A DNA stretch of 64,000 nt. It comes from Deltaproteobacteria bacterium (GTDB taxonomy: Bacteria; Desulfobacterota; Desulfobacteria; Desulfobacterales; SURF-15). The notes beneath the pieces are model-generated. The model searched no databases. It saw only the letters and a list, made by a program, of their open reading frames with translations, and was not told where the DNA came from. The position numbers and the translations under genes are program-made. The DNA lies in assembly GCA_019309565.1 (NCBI GenBank), contig JAFDFZ010000006.1, positions 1 to 64,000 of the forward strand. Reading direction: 5' to 3'. Shown here in pieces: positions 10,566-20,324 of the stretch. How positions within the stretch are numbered: the first letter of the stretch is position 1; each line of letters starts with the position of its first letter.

Positions 10566-11726
10566 TTACCTTAGATAAACTCGGGGTACGCGATTGGTGA
10601 TGGAGCAGACGATCTCGTAGTTAATGGTATTCAGCTCTGAGGCCATCTCCTCTATGGAGATGCAGTCATTTCCCTGTTCGCCGAACACCACAACCTCCTG
10701 ATCAAGCTGAACATCAGGAATGTGGCCTACATCGAGCATAGTTTGATCCATGCAGACACGGCCGATAATCGGTGCTCTCAGCCCGTATACCAGCATTTTG
10801 CCGCGGGAAGACAGCAACCGATTCAATCCATCCGCATAACCGATCGGAACCGTTGCGACAGTGGTCGGGGTTTTTGTCTCATAGGTGATCCCATAGCTGA
10901 TTTTAAACCCCGAGGGTACCTTCTTTAAATGGGCGATCCTTGTTTTTAACGCCATGGCGGGTTTAAGCTCGATTCGGGATTTGTTCACTTCCCCGGACGG
11001 ATAGAGTCCGTATAAGGAGATGCCTGCACGCACCAGGTCCAAGTGTGTTTCAGGCATATCAATGATTGCGGCACTGTTTGCCGTATGGCGTACGGCAGGT
11101 TCGATGCCGATTTGTCGCAGTTTTTCCAAAAAATCGAGAAAGATCTCAAATTGTTTTATGGCATAGGATTTGTTCGCGCTGTCGGCAGTGGCAAAATGCG
11201 TGTAAACACCCTCTAATTCGACTCCTGGCAATGAAGCAATTGCGGCCACTTCCTCTAAGGCAGATGTGGTACTTTTTTTGCCTGTCGGGATATATCTTCG
11301 GCTGTCCGGCAAAATTCCAAGCCGTCCCATTCCCGTATCTACTTTAAGATGGATTCTGATTTTTTTTCCGATTCCGCACACCGCATCAGAAAGTGCTTTT
11401 GCTTGTAGATAAGAGCTTATCGTTGGAGTCAAGTCAAAGTGAACCATCGATTCGGCATAACACGAGGGGGTATAGCCCAGTATCAGTACGGGGGCGTCGA
11501 AGCCTGCCTCCCGCAGCTGGATTCCTTCATGGATACGGGCAACCCCAAGTAGCTCCGCACCGTGTTTTAACGCCGTCTTTGTAACCTCCATCACACCGTG
11601 ACCATATGCGTTTGCCTTTACCACCGCCATCAACCGGGCTTTTGAATCGGTAATCTGACGCAACGCCCTTACATTATGCGCAATGGCTCTTAAATCAATC
11701 TCTGCCCAGGTAAGTGGCAATCCCAT
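10566..11726 (-). CDS. alr: Alanine racemase
   Basis: WAEIDLRAIAHNVRALR, AVVKANAYGHG, IGYADGLNR, RVCMDQTMLDVG. Confidence 0.97.
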   Translation of the reverse strand: MGLPLTWAEIDLRAIAHNVRALRQITDSKARLMAVVKANAYGHGVMEVTKTALKHGAELLGVARIHEGIQLREAGFDAPVLILGYTPSCYAESMVHFDLTPTISSYLQAKALSDAVCGIGKKIRIHLKVDTGMGRLGILPDSRRYIPTGKKSTTSALEEVAAIASLPGVELEGVYTHFATADSANKSYAIKQFEIFLDFLEKLRQIGIEPAVRHTANSAAIIDMPETHLDLVRAGISLYGLYPSGEVNKSRIELKPAMALKTRIAHLKKVPSGFKISYGITYETKTPTTVATVPIGYADGLNRLLSSRGKMLVYGLRAPIIGRVCMDQTMLDVGHIPDVQLDQEVVVFGEQGNDCISIEEMASELNTINYEIVCSITNRVPRVYLR

Positions 11727-11776
11727 ATCAATCCACCTCCATGTACCGGAAATAAAGAGTGAACTTAAGCGCAAGA

Positions 11777-12661
11777 TCAGGTTTCTGTTCCCTGAAAGAA
11801 TTCCCTAGCATGATAAGAGCTGCGAACGAACGGCCCGCTGGCAACCTGTTTAAACCCCATTTTCAGCGCCGATTGTTTCCAGTCGTCAAATTCTTCGGGT
11901 GGAATAAAGCGGCTGACCGGAAGATGGTTTGCGGTCGGCTGAAGGTATTGGCCCAGGGTGAGCATATCACAGCCTGCGGATAACAAATCCTGGAGCGTTC
12001 TATGTATTTCGGTTCTTGATTCTCCAAGACCGAGCATAAGCCCCGACTTTATTTGAAGCCCTTTACGCCATTTCCTGGCTCTTTGTAGAAGCTCCATAGA
12101 GCGTCGATAGACAGCCTGGGGCCTGACCCTGGGATAGAGGCGGGGTACGGTTTCAAGGTTGTGATTCAATACATCCGGGGATGCGTCGATAACCGTTTGA
12201 AGAGCGTCCGGGCTGCCTTTGAAGTCGGGAATCAGAACTTCTATCTTAGTGTCGGGCATTCTTTTCCGGATGGCATCGATCGTGGCGGCAAAATACCCGG
12301 CTCCTCCATCTGAAAGATCATCCCGGGTAACGGAGGTCACAACAACATAGTCTAATTGCATCTCTTTGACAGCCATTGCAACGGCCTCAGGTTCGGCGGG
12401 GTCTTCAGCGGCAGGAGGGCCGTTTGAAACCGCGCAAAACCGGCAGTTGCGGGTGCAGTTTGAGCCCAGTATAAGGAAAGTGGCGGTGCGACGCGAGAAA
12501 CATTCCCAGATATTGGGGCATCTGGCTTCCTGGCAGACAGTATGAAGGTTTTTTTGATAAATGAGCTTTCTTACCCCTTCATAGGCGGCTGCTGTCGGCA
12601 ATCGCCGTTTAAGCCAGTAAGGTTTCCGGGCGGTGTTTTCTTCTATGTTGTGGTGGACCAT
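11777..12661 (-). CDS. lipA: Lipoyl synthase (radical SAM)
   Basis: CQEARCPNIWECFSRRTATFLILGSNCTRNCRFCAV, LGLGE, TLGQYLQPT. Confidence 0.98.
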   Translation of the reverse strand: MVHHNIEENTARKPYWLKRRLPTAAAYEGVRKLIYQKNLHTVCQEARCPNIWECFSRRTATFLILGSNCTRNCRFCAVSNGPPAAEDPAEPEAVAMAVKEMQLDYVVVTSVTRDDLSDGGAGYFAATIDAIRKRMPDTKIEVLIPDFKGSPDALQTVIDASPDVLNHNLETVPRLYPRVRPQAVYRRSMELLQRARKWRKGLQIKSGLMLGLGESRTEIHRTLQDLLSAGCDMLTLGQYLQPTANHLPVSRFIPPEEFDDWKQSALKMGFKQVASGPFVRSSYHAREFFQGTET

Positions 12662-12698
12662 TTAACGGAGCCTTAAGCAATCGTAGCAGTTTTGACAT

Positions 12699-13508
12699 TT
12701 AATTATCATTTAAGATCAAGGTAATATTGGGGGCCTGAGGGGATATCAGCCTGACATTGAAAACCTGCTCGACACATCCCTTTACGGTCTCAAGCACCTG
12801 GGGTACCGATACGGGGCGGGAGAGCTCTTTTTCAAAAGAGGTCATTCCAATGCTGTTCAGACCACAGGGATGAATCCAGCAGAAAGGTTCCAGTGACACA
12901 TTAATGTTCAGGGCAAATCCATGAAAACTGACTCCCCGCCGCACGGCCACTCCGATGCTGCCAAGCTTGTTGTTGCCGACCCAGATTCCCCTGTTTTTTG
13001 AATTCCGTTCCGCTGTGATACCCCATGTCGAGGCAGCTCTTATCATCACTTCTTCAAGTTTCCAGACAAAATCGACAACCCTTAACCTGAACCGATTCAG
13101 ATCGATGATCGGGTATCCTATGAGCTGACCGGGGCCATGGTACGTAATGCTGCCCCCACGCTCAACCTGTATCAATGGTGTACCGATACGTTCCAGAAAC
13201 GCTTCTGAAACCCTGAGGTTTTCTCTGCCGCCGTTTCGACCCACCGTAAAGACCGACGGATGCTCCAGGAGCAATAAGATGTCTTGATTAATGCTTCCGT
13301 ATTTTCTTGCCTGAACAAGTCGCCTTTGAAGATCCCAGGCTTTAAGATAATCCGTAAGCGGCAGTTGAACGCAGTACCACTTATTGCTCAAATGATTATC
13401 TGATCTATAGTTTGCGGCGTTCTCCAACCTGGATGTCTCTTTGATGATTATTGTCTCATTCTGTTTCACTCTAATCCTTGAACCAAAATGCTGATTAAAC
13501 CGCATCAT
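12699..13508 (-). CDS. lipB: Octanoyltransferase
   Basis: EHPSVFTVGRNGG, VERGGSITYHGPGQLIGYPIIDLNRF, GVAVRRGVSFHGFALNIN. Confidence 0.97.
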   Translation of the reverse strand: MMRFNQHFGSRIRVKQNETIIIKETSRLENAANYRSDNHLSNKWYCVQLPLTDYLKAWDLQRRLVQARKYGSINQDILLLLEHPSVFTVGRNGGRENLRVSEAFLERIGTPLIQVERGGSITYHGPGQLIGYPIIDLNRFRLRVVDFVWKLEEVMIRAASTWGITAERNSKNRGIWVGNNKLGSIGVAVRRGVSFHGFALNINVSLEPFCWIHPCGLNSIGMTSFEKELSRPVSVPQVLETVKGCVEQVFNVRLISPQAPNITLILNDN

Positions 13509-14962
13509 CCTGTCAGCCGCGGATTTCTTGCTGCAGCCGCCTCATCTAAACGTTTTACCTTACATCGAAATGGTGCGTTGCGCAATAGATCCGGGTCATG
13601 GTTTGCCTCTTCCACGATGGCTTTAAACGCCTCGATGAGCCCATCGATATCTTCTTTTGATTCCGTCTCTGTGGGTTCGATCATGATCGCCCCGTTTACG
13701 ACAAGCGGGAAGTAAATGGTGGGTGGATGATACCCGTAGTCCATCAATCGTTTCACCATGTCCAGCGTGGTAACCTTGGCGGCCTTCTGCCGCTTGTCTG
13801 AAAACACGCATTCATGCATGCACGGTCTATCATACGGAAGGTGTAGAAACTCTTTCAACCTTTCCTTGATGTAATTTGCATTGAGCACCGCAAGCTGGCT
13901 TGCTTTTTTCAAACCTTCTGCGCCAAGGGTTCGGATGTAGCTGTATGCCTTTATCATGACTCCAAAATTACCGAAAAAAGCATGCAGTTTTCCAATGGTG
14001 TCCGGGTACGCTTCGGAAAGATAATACCGCCCCTGCTTTTCTATTACACGAGGAATCGGAAGAAAAGGTTCCAGGTCTTTTCTTACGCATACCGGCCCTG
14101 AACCCGGGCCTCCGCCTCCATGGGGAGTTGAAAAGGTCTTGTGCAGGTTGAGGTGCATCACGTCTATACCGAGAGCTCCCATATCAACCATTCCCATAAG
14201 CGCGTTCATGTTTGCACCATCGCAGTAAACCAGGCCGCCCTTTGAATGAACGATATCGGCGATTGATCTAATATTTTCCTCAAAAAGCCCAAGAGTGTTA
14301 GGATTGGTAACCATGAGTCCTGCTGTGTCTTCATCCATGGCCGATTCAATGCTTTCCTTGCTGAGAATGCCGAATTCACTGGATTTAACAGGTATCGAGC
14401 GGTATCTGCAAAGAGAGGCGCTTGCCGGATTTGTGCCATGGGCCGTATCCGGGACAAGTATTTTTGATCGGCGCTGTCCCTTTTTTTTATGATAGGCATG
14501 GATGATCAACATCCCGGCCAGCTCACCGTGTGCGCCTGCTGCCGGTTGAACCGAAGCCGCACCCATTCCCGTAATCTCGGCAAGATACTTTTCCAGTTCA
14601 TAAATCAGCCTAAGAGCACCCTGGCAGAGCTGTTCGGGAAGCAACGGGTAAGCGTGGGTAAAACCGGCAAACTGTGCTAATTTTTCATTGATCTTCGGGT
14701 TGTATTTCATGGTACAGGAACCCAGAGGGTACATGCCGGTATCCACACCAAAATTCCACTGGGAAAGCCTCGTATAGTGACGCACCACATCGACTTCGCT
14801 TAAATCCGGAAAGTCCGGTCCATCGGTGATCATCGAAGCATCTATCTCAGCGCTGGGAACATCGCGGCGGGAGATCGAAATCCCGCATCTTCCTTTTTTC
14901 CCTTTCTCCCACAGCAGGGGCTCATTAAGTATCAGGCCGCTTTCACCTAACGGTCTTTTCAT
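13505..14962 (-). CDS. gcvPB: Glycine dehydrogenase (decarboxylating) subunit 2
   Basis: YPLGSCTMKYNPKINE, DGANMNALMGMVDMGALGIDVMHLNLHKTFSTPHGGGGPGSGPV. Confidence 0.98.
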   Translation of the reverse strand: MKRPLGESGLILNEPLLWEKGKKGRCGISISRRDVPSAEIDASMITDGPDFPDLSEVDVVRHYTRLSQWNFGVDTGMYPLGSCTMKYNPKINEKLAQFAGFTHAYPLLPEQLCQGALRLIYELEKYLAEITGMGAASVQPAAGAHGELAGMLIIHAYHKKKGQRRSKILVPDTAHGTNPASASLCRYRSIPVKSSEFGILSKESIESAMDEDTAGLMVTNPNTLGLFEENIRSIADIVHSKGGLVYCDGANMNALMGMVDMGALGIDVMHLNLHKTFSTPHGGGGPGSGPVCVRKDLEPFLPIPRVIEKQGRYYLSEAYPDTIGKLHAFFGNFGVMIKAYSYIRTLGAEGLKKASQLAVLNANYIKERLKEFLHLPYDRPCMHECVFSDKRQKAAKVTTLDMVKRLMDYGYHPPTIYFPLVVNGAIMIEPTETESKEDIDGLIEAFKAIVEEANHDPDLLRNAPFRCKVKRLDEAAAARNPRLTG

Positions 14963-16281
14963 GCCGTAACCTCCTGTATAAGAATGTCCATAGCTTCTTT
15001 GGTGGCGGTCTCTGTGACACAGAGAACATAGTGGTTCGAAAGATCAGGGTAAAAGCGATCCAGCGGTATGCCGGCTATGATTTTTTTCTTGAGCAGCCTC
15101 TGGTAAGCTCCTTGAGGGAAGATCACAACGAACTCATTAAATGTTCGGCTCTTAAAGGGAAGCTTACAGCCGGCTTTTCGAAGCCCGTTTTTCAGATACT
15201 CTGATTTATCGAAATTCAGCTTTGCAAATGTATTCATGCCGCTTTTCCCGGCCGATGCCATATACATTGCGGCTGCAAGGGCGCACAGGCTATTGTTGGT
15301 GCAGATGTTGGAAGTGGCTTTTTCCCTTCGGATATGCTGCTCTCGGGTCGCAAGGGTCAGCACATATGCGCGCCTGCCGTCTTTATCGACGGTTTCACCC
15401 ACAAGCCGCCCCGGCATATGCCTAACATACTTAAGCCGGCTGGCAAACAAACCAAGACCCGGGCCGCCAAACGATCGGGGGATACCAAGACTTTGCCCCT
15501 CACCGCAAACGATATCGGCCCCCTGACTTCCAGGGCTTTTAAGAAGCCCGTATGCAATGGGCTCCGTAAAGCAGGTCACCAGCAACGCATTTTTTTCTTT
15601 TGCTTCTTTTCCAATTTCAGGTAGATCTTCGATACTTCCGAAAAAATTGGGAGACTGAACCGCAACGGCCGCCAGCTCCTGTACTTTTTGGAGCGAAGTC
15701 AAATCCGTTGTTCCGTCTTCCAGGTAAGGAAGCTCGATTATTTCATAGTCCGTGGCACTAAAATAAGTATTCACTACACGCCGATACAGAGGATGAACCA
15801 GACTGGATACTGCTACCTTTTTGTTGCCGGTAATCCGAATGCTCATAAGCAAGGCTTCAGCCAAAGAAGATGCGCCGTCATAAAGCGAAGCGTTGGCCAC
15901 TTCCATCCCTAAAAGGCGCGAGACCAGCGTTTGGAATTCAAAGATCGCCTGCAGAGTTCCCTGGGACATCTCAGGTTGGTACGGTGTATATGAGGTGACA
16001 AACTCAGAGCGACTTATCAGGTATGAGACAGATGAAGGAATGAAATGGTCATAGCTTCCGGCACCGGTAAACAATCGATATTCTGGTGATACGGCCACTT
16101 CTGCGGACAGTCTTCCAAGCAGCTCGGTCAATTCCCATTCCGTTAAAGGGGCGGGCAGATCCAGGGGGTCGAATCTGCGGCATTCTTTCGGAATATGTGA
16201 AAACAATGCATCGAGACTGTCCGCTCCTATGGCTTTGAGCATCTGATGAATATCGACGTCGGTATGAGGAAAGTATCGCAT
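14959..16281 (-). CDS. gcvPA: Glycine dehydrogenase (decarboxylating) subunit 1
   Basis: MRYFPHTDVDIHQML, FTGAGSYDHFIPSSV, TSYTPYQPEMSQGTLQAIFEFQT; overlaps gcvPB start. Confidence 0.98.
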   Translation of the reverse strand: MRYFPHTDVDIHQMLKAIGADSLDALFSHIPKECRRFDPLDLPAPLTEWELTELLGRLSAEVAVSPEYRLFTGAGSYDHFIPSSVSYLISRSEFVTSYTPYQPEMSQGTLQAIFEFQTLVSRLLGMEVANASLYDGASSLAEALLMSIRITGNKKVAVSSLVHPLYRRVVNTYFSATDYEIIELPYLEDGTTDLTSLQKVQELAAVAVQSPNFFGSIEDLPEIGKEAKEKNALLVTCFTEPIAYGLLKSPGSQGADIVCGEGQSLGIPRSFGGPGLGLFASRLKYVRHMPGRLVGETVDKDGRRAYVLTLATREQHIRREKATSNICTNNSLCALAAAMYMASAGKSGMNTFAKLNFDKSEYLKNGLRKAGCKLPFKSRTFNEFVVIFPQGAYQRLLKKKIIAGIPLDRFYPDLSNHYVLCVTETATKEAMDILIQEVTA

Positions 16282-16315
16282 ATCGATCTCCTTTCCGGAA
16301 CAGAAGAAAGGGCGT

Positions 16316-16720
16316 TCATTCCAGGGATCTTAGATGATTGAGGTAATCGGCATTGGTCATAAGACTTTCGATTTCATCGGGCCTGCTCGATTTGACCTCT
16401 ATCATCCACCCCTCTCCATAGGGCTGAGTGTTTACCAGTTCGGGTGAATCCTCAAGCGCATTGTTTACGCCGATCACCTCTCCACTTACCGGCATAAAAA
16501 GCTCCGAGACAGCCTTTACCGATTCCACGGTGCCGAATTCATCCCCTTTTTTAAAAGCAGCACCGATAGCGGGCAATTCAACAAAAACAATATCCCCTAA
16601 CTGATCCTGGGCATAGTCGCTGATGCCGATCCTTACCATGTCCTTCTCGATCCTGACCCATTCATGATCCTCTGTGTATCTAAGGTCTTCAGGCAAATTG
16701 AGCTCATCGATTTCTTTCAT
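16316..16720 (-). CDS. gcvH: Glycine cleavage system H protein
   Basis: RYTEDHEWV, GISDYAQDQLGDIVFVELP, GTVESVKAVSELFMPVSGEV lipoyl site. Confidence 0.98.
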   Translation of the reverse strand: MKEIDELNLPEDLRYTEDHEWVRIEKDMVRIGISDYAQDQLGDIVFVELPAIGAAFKKGDEFGTVESVKAVSELFMPVSGEVIGVNNALEDSPELVNTQPYGEGWMIEVKSSRPDEIESLMTNADYLNHLRSLE

Positions 16721-16880
16721 AATCCCTCCTCAAGATTGGTGTTTCAATATTGATTTGGCCTGTTGTATATTATTCTCAAGTTTAAGCCCCTTAATCTTTC
16801 GATCGTCCTTATATGCTACTGTCGAATGAAATTTTATTCGGCTTGGATGTATTCGCTGTTTTACGGTTGCCGAAATCCCT

Positions 16881-17324
16881 TCATAGAATATACGGAACCT
16901 TCATGTTATAGCCTTTATATACCACAAAAGTTTCAACCGATTGAACATCTTTAAGCTTGGCCACCTCCTCTGTATAGAACTCCAGAAGGCCAAAGCCTTC
17001 TTTAAGAAGTACAATGAGAATCAGATCGAATCGCCCCGTCACCACACTTACCGATACCACCCCTTTCAGTATGCTAAACTCCTTGCCCTTTTTTACCAAA
17101 TCCATGGTGTTCAGCTTAACACCGACAATGGCGACACGATGCCCCGGTATTGCTTCGGGGTCGACAAGTCCTGCCACATCAAGCACGCCCTTTTCAATGA
17201 GCCGGGCAACACGGCTGCGTACGGTGTTTTCTGAAAGGTCCAGCTCTTCGGCGATCTTCCGAAACGATTTTCTTCCCTGGCGAAGTTGCTTGATAATTTC
17301 GATGTTCGTTTCGTCTATTTTCAT
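16881..17324 (-). CDS. Lrp/AsnC family transcriptional regulator
   Basis: DETNIEIIKQLRQGRKSFRKIAEELDLSENTVRSRVARLIEKGVL HTH plus RAM-type domain. Confidence 0.92.
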   Translation of the reverse strand: MKIDETNIEIIKQLRQGRKSFRKIAEELDLSENTVRSRVARLIEKGVLDVAGLVDPEAIPGHRVAIVGVKLNTMDLVKKGKEFSILKGVVSVSVVTGRFDLILIVLLKEGFGLLEFYTEEVAKLKDVQSVETFVVYKGYNMKVPYIL

Positions 17325-17408
17325 CCTGCGAAAGGCTTTACAGCCTTGCGATCAAAAGTAGAAATTTCGTCTTACAGAGTCACATCCTTTAATTATATTA
17401 GAAGATTA

Positions 17409-17455
17409 TTGAAGAAGTTGTCAAAATAATTTTTTATTTTTGAAGAATTCCTCAA
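17409..17455. promoter_or_regulatory. Two tandem TTGA-N8-TCAA near-palindromes (candidate Lrp/AsnC operators)
   Basis: ttgaagaagttgtcaa (17409-17424) and ttgaagaattcctcaa (17440-17455), 31 bp apart, between divergent asnC-type gene and lpdA. Confidence 0.55.
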
Positions 17456-17589
17456 AATTTTATTAAATATAGTTGATTCCGCTTATCTGTAAACTTTATC
17501 GGTTCTGTTAAAAATGAGGTTGCCCGCCGCCATGATTCGGTGTAAGCAATGAGCATCTGCACGCCATATCCATGTGGAGGAGGATGAAT

Positions 17590-19005
17590 ATGACGCAAAG
17601 AATTGTGGTGATCGGAGCCGGGCCTGGCGGGTACGTGGCGGCCGTCCGAGCCGGGCAGCTTGGGGCTGAAGTAACAGTCATCGAAAAAGACAATGTCGGC
17701 GGTACATGTCTGAACCGTGGATGTATACCGTCGAAAGTATTGAAAGCCACTGCAGATATGTTTGACCATTTTAGAAGGGCCGCTGAATTCGGAATTCAGA
17801 TTCCCAATCCTTTTCGCCTCGACATGAAACGTTTGGCAATAAGAAAAGAGACGGTCATAAAAAACCAGGCTCAGGGAATCCTTAAACTATTCAAAAAGCA
17901 TGGAATTCGTTATGTAAAGGGAGATGCTCTGCGATTCAAGCCGGGGGAGGTTATTGTTTCCTCTGAACATGGAGAATCAATGGAAGTATCATGGAACAAG
18001 CTGATCCTTGCAACGGGCTCGGCCCCTGCGGAGCTTGCCCATCTGCCTTTTGACGGAAAGCGGATCCTATCAAGCAATGAGGCCTTGTTTTTAGATGAGC
18101 TTCCTGATTCCATTCTAATCATTGGCGGTGGAGCGGTGGGATGTGAGTTCGCCTCCATTTTTTCGGCCTTCGGCTCTCGGGTGACCCTGGTGGAAGCCAT
18201 GCCACGCCTGCTTCCTCTTCCCTCTGTAGATGGCGACTGCTCCAAGGTGCTTCAACGAGAAATGAAGAAACGAAAAGTCAAGGTTCTGTTGGGTGCTACG
18301 GTCGGTTCGGTTGAACAGGATTCCGGTAAACTTCGAGTCATTATTGACACCACGGCTCAGCAAGGAGGTGAATCCTGGAGGATTGAGCCGGATTGTGTGC
18401 TGGTATGTATCGGACGTAAACCAAATATTCTGCCTGAGGGGCTTGAGGAGATGGGGGTTACAACGGATGACAGGGGATGGGTGATCGCAAATGAACGAAT
18501 GGAGACAGCCGCAGAAGATGTTTATGCAATCGGCGACATGCTGGGGCCTTCTAGGATAATGCTTGCACATGTTGCATCTGTTGAAGGTATGATTGCAGCG
18601 GAAAATGCGATGGGAAAAGACCGCAAAATGGATTATCGGGCAGCACCCTCTGTTGTTTTTACCTCTCCGGAGGTGGCAAATGTGGGATTAACCGAATCCC
18701 AGGCCTTACAAAATGGCCGCAGGGCTCGTTCCGATACCGTTTTGTTTCGTACTGTGGGAAAGGCACAAGTAACGGGAGATATCGCCGGGGAGGCGAAAAT
18801 TGTTTCATCGGCAGATTCAGGCGAGATACTGGGTGTTCATATTATCGGTGCGCGGGCATCGGAGCTTATTGCAGAAGCAACCCTTGCCATGAGGATGAAC
18901 GCGACCGTGGCAGAGCTGGCGGAGACCATCCACGCTCATCCGACGCTTTCAGAGGTGATGCTGGAGACATCCCTGGCGGCCATCGATAGACCCCTTCATG
19001 CTTAG
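17590..19005 (+). CDS. lpdA: Dihydrolipoyl dehydrogenase
   Basis: IVVIGAGPGGYVAAVRAGQLGA...GGTCLNRGCIPSK redox motif; HAHPTLSE C-terminus; GGAGGAGG upstream. Confidence 0.97.
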   Translation: MTQRIVVIGAGPGGYVAAVRAGQLGAEVTVIEKDNVGGTCLNRGCIPSKVLKATADMFDHFRRAAEFGIQIPNPFRLDMKRLAIRKETVIKNQAQGILKLFKKHGIRYVKGDALRFKPGEVIVSSEHGESMEVSWNKLILATGSAPAELAHLPFDGKRILSSNEALFLDELPDSILIIGGGAVGCEFASIFSAFGSRVTLVEAMPRLLPLPSVDGDCSKVLQREMKKRKVKVLLGATVGSVEQDSGKLRVIIDTTAQQGGESWRIEPDCVLVCIGRKPNILPEGLEEMGVTTDDRGWVIANERMETAAEDVYAIGDMLGPSRIMLAHVASVEGMIAAENAMGKDRKMDYRAAPSVVFTSPEVANVGLTESQALQNGRRARSDTVLFRTVGKAQVTGDIAGEAKIVSSADSGEILGVHIIGARASELIAEATLAMRMNATVAELAETIHAHPTLSEVMLETSLAAIDRPLHA

Positions 19006-19236
19006 TTAGTTTCCATCCATAAACAGTCTTTGTTTCGTGATGCGGCGTTCTTTGCAAACCATCTTGCAAAAGCCAAAAACCTCTGTTAGGGTGAGCCTGT
19101 TTCCAGGACAAAGAAGTCTGTTGAAAGCCATTGAGGCAATATCGGCTTCAAGTGTGAACATCGCAACAGAAGGTTTTTTGAGCAATAAAGATGCATGGAG
19201 AAAATGGAATATCATTTTTGAAAGGAGGCCTAGAGG

Positions 19237-20151
19237 ATGACAGCAAAGTTGATCAAGGGAACTGAAATTCGTGACGAAATTCTTGGAGAGATCAAGCAAG
19301 AAGTTGAAAACATCAAAACAAAATATGGCGTGGTTCCCGGCCTTGTAACCATTCTTGTCGGCGAGAATCCTGCTTCAATATCATATGTAACGGCGAAGAT
19401 AAAAGCGGCACAGAGTCTCGGTTTCAAAGAAATACAGGACAATCAACCCGAGGATATAACAGAACAGCAACTTCTGGCTCTTATCGATCGGTACAATAAA
19501 GATGATTCCATCCACGGCATACTTGTGCAATTGCCTTTACCGAAAGGGATCGATGAAAAAAAAGTGTTGAATGCCATCGATCCGGACAAAGATGTGGACG
19601 GTTTCCATCCTGTCAATGTGGGGCGTTTGATGATAGGGGGCGCTGAGGTTAAATTCCCTCCCTGCACTCCCGCAGGAATCCAAGAATTGATTGTTCGATC
19701 CGGCTTTGAAACAAAAGGCGCTGAAGTGGTTGTCGTGGGAAGGTCGAACATCGTTGGAAAACCCATCGCCATTATGATGCTTCAGAAGGCAGCCAATGCC
19801 AACGCAACGGTCACCGTAGTGCATACGGCAACAAAGGATCTTGCCTATCATTGCAAGCGGGCTGAGATTCTCATTGTTGCAGCCGGTGTGCCGGGTTTGG
19901 TCAAACCCGAATGGATAAAACCGGGGGCCTGTGTAATCGATGTCGGGGTGAACCGTGTTGGCGAGAAAATCAGCGAAAAAACCGGCCGAAAAGTTGCAAT
20001 TTTAAAAGGAGATGTAGACTTTGACGCTGCAAAAGAAATTGCAGGAGCCATCACTCCGGTACCAGGCGGGGTCGGGCCGATGACCATTACAATGCTTATG
20101 AGAAACACGCTAAATTCCCTGAAATTCAAACTGGGAATTGCAGGTACCTAA
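19237..20151 (+). CDS. folD: Bifunctional methylene-THF dehydrogenase/cyclohydrolase
   Basis: VGENPASISYVTAKIKAAQSLGF, VQLPLPKGIDEKKVLNAIDPDKDVDGFHPVNVGRL, PVPGGVGPMTITMLM. Confidence 0.98.
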   Translation: MTAKLIKGTEIRDEILGEIKQEVENIKTKYGVVPGLVTILVGENPASISYVTAKIKAAQSLGFKEIQDNQPEDITEQQLLALIDRYNKDDSIHGILVQLPLPKGIDEKKVLNAIDPDKDVDGFHPVNVGRLMIGGAEVKFPPCTPAGIQELIVRSGFETKGAEVVVVGRSNIVGKPIAIMMLQKAANANATVTVVHTATKDLAYHCKRAEILIVAAGVPGLVKPEWIKPGACVIDVGVNRVGEKISEKTGRKVAILKGDVDFDAAKEIAGAITPVPGGVGPMTITMLMRNTLNSLKFKLGIAGT

Positions 20152-20221
20152 GGCAGATGCGGTTATGCGCTTCCTATAACCGTGAAGTTCTGTAAAATGG
20201 GGATTTCGCGGGTTTCTTTCC

Positions 20222-20251
20222 TTGACAGTTTCGCAATAGATATGATAAGAT
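20222..20251 (+). promoter_or_regulatory. Candidate sigma70-like promoter for the M23 peptidase gene
   Basis: TTGACA (20222-20227), 18-bp spacer, TAAGAT (20246-20251). Confidence 0.35.
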
Positions 20252-20324
20252 GATTTAAATGTTTTGCCGCAAGGCTTATTTATATTAACCCTTGTACTGA
20301 AAATATCCGATAGGCCCTTGGGAT

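Noticed and set aside
16721-16880. Possible glycine riboswitch upstream of gcvH
   Set aside because: The gap is only 160 bp and shows no recognisable tandem glycine aptamer motifs; only a short tcaatattga palindrome.
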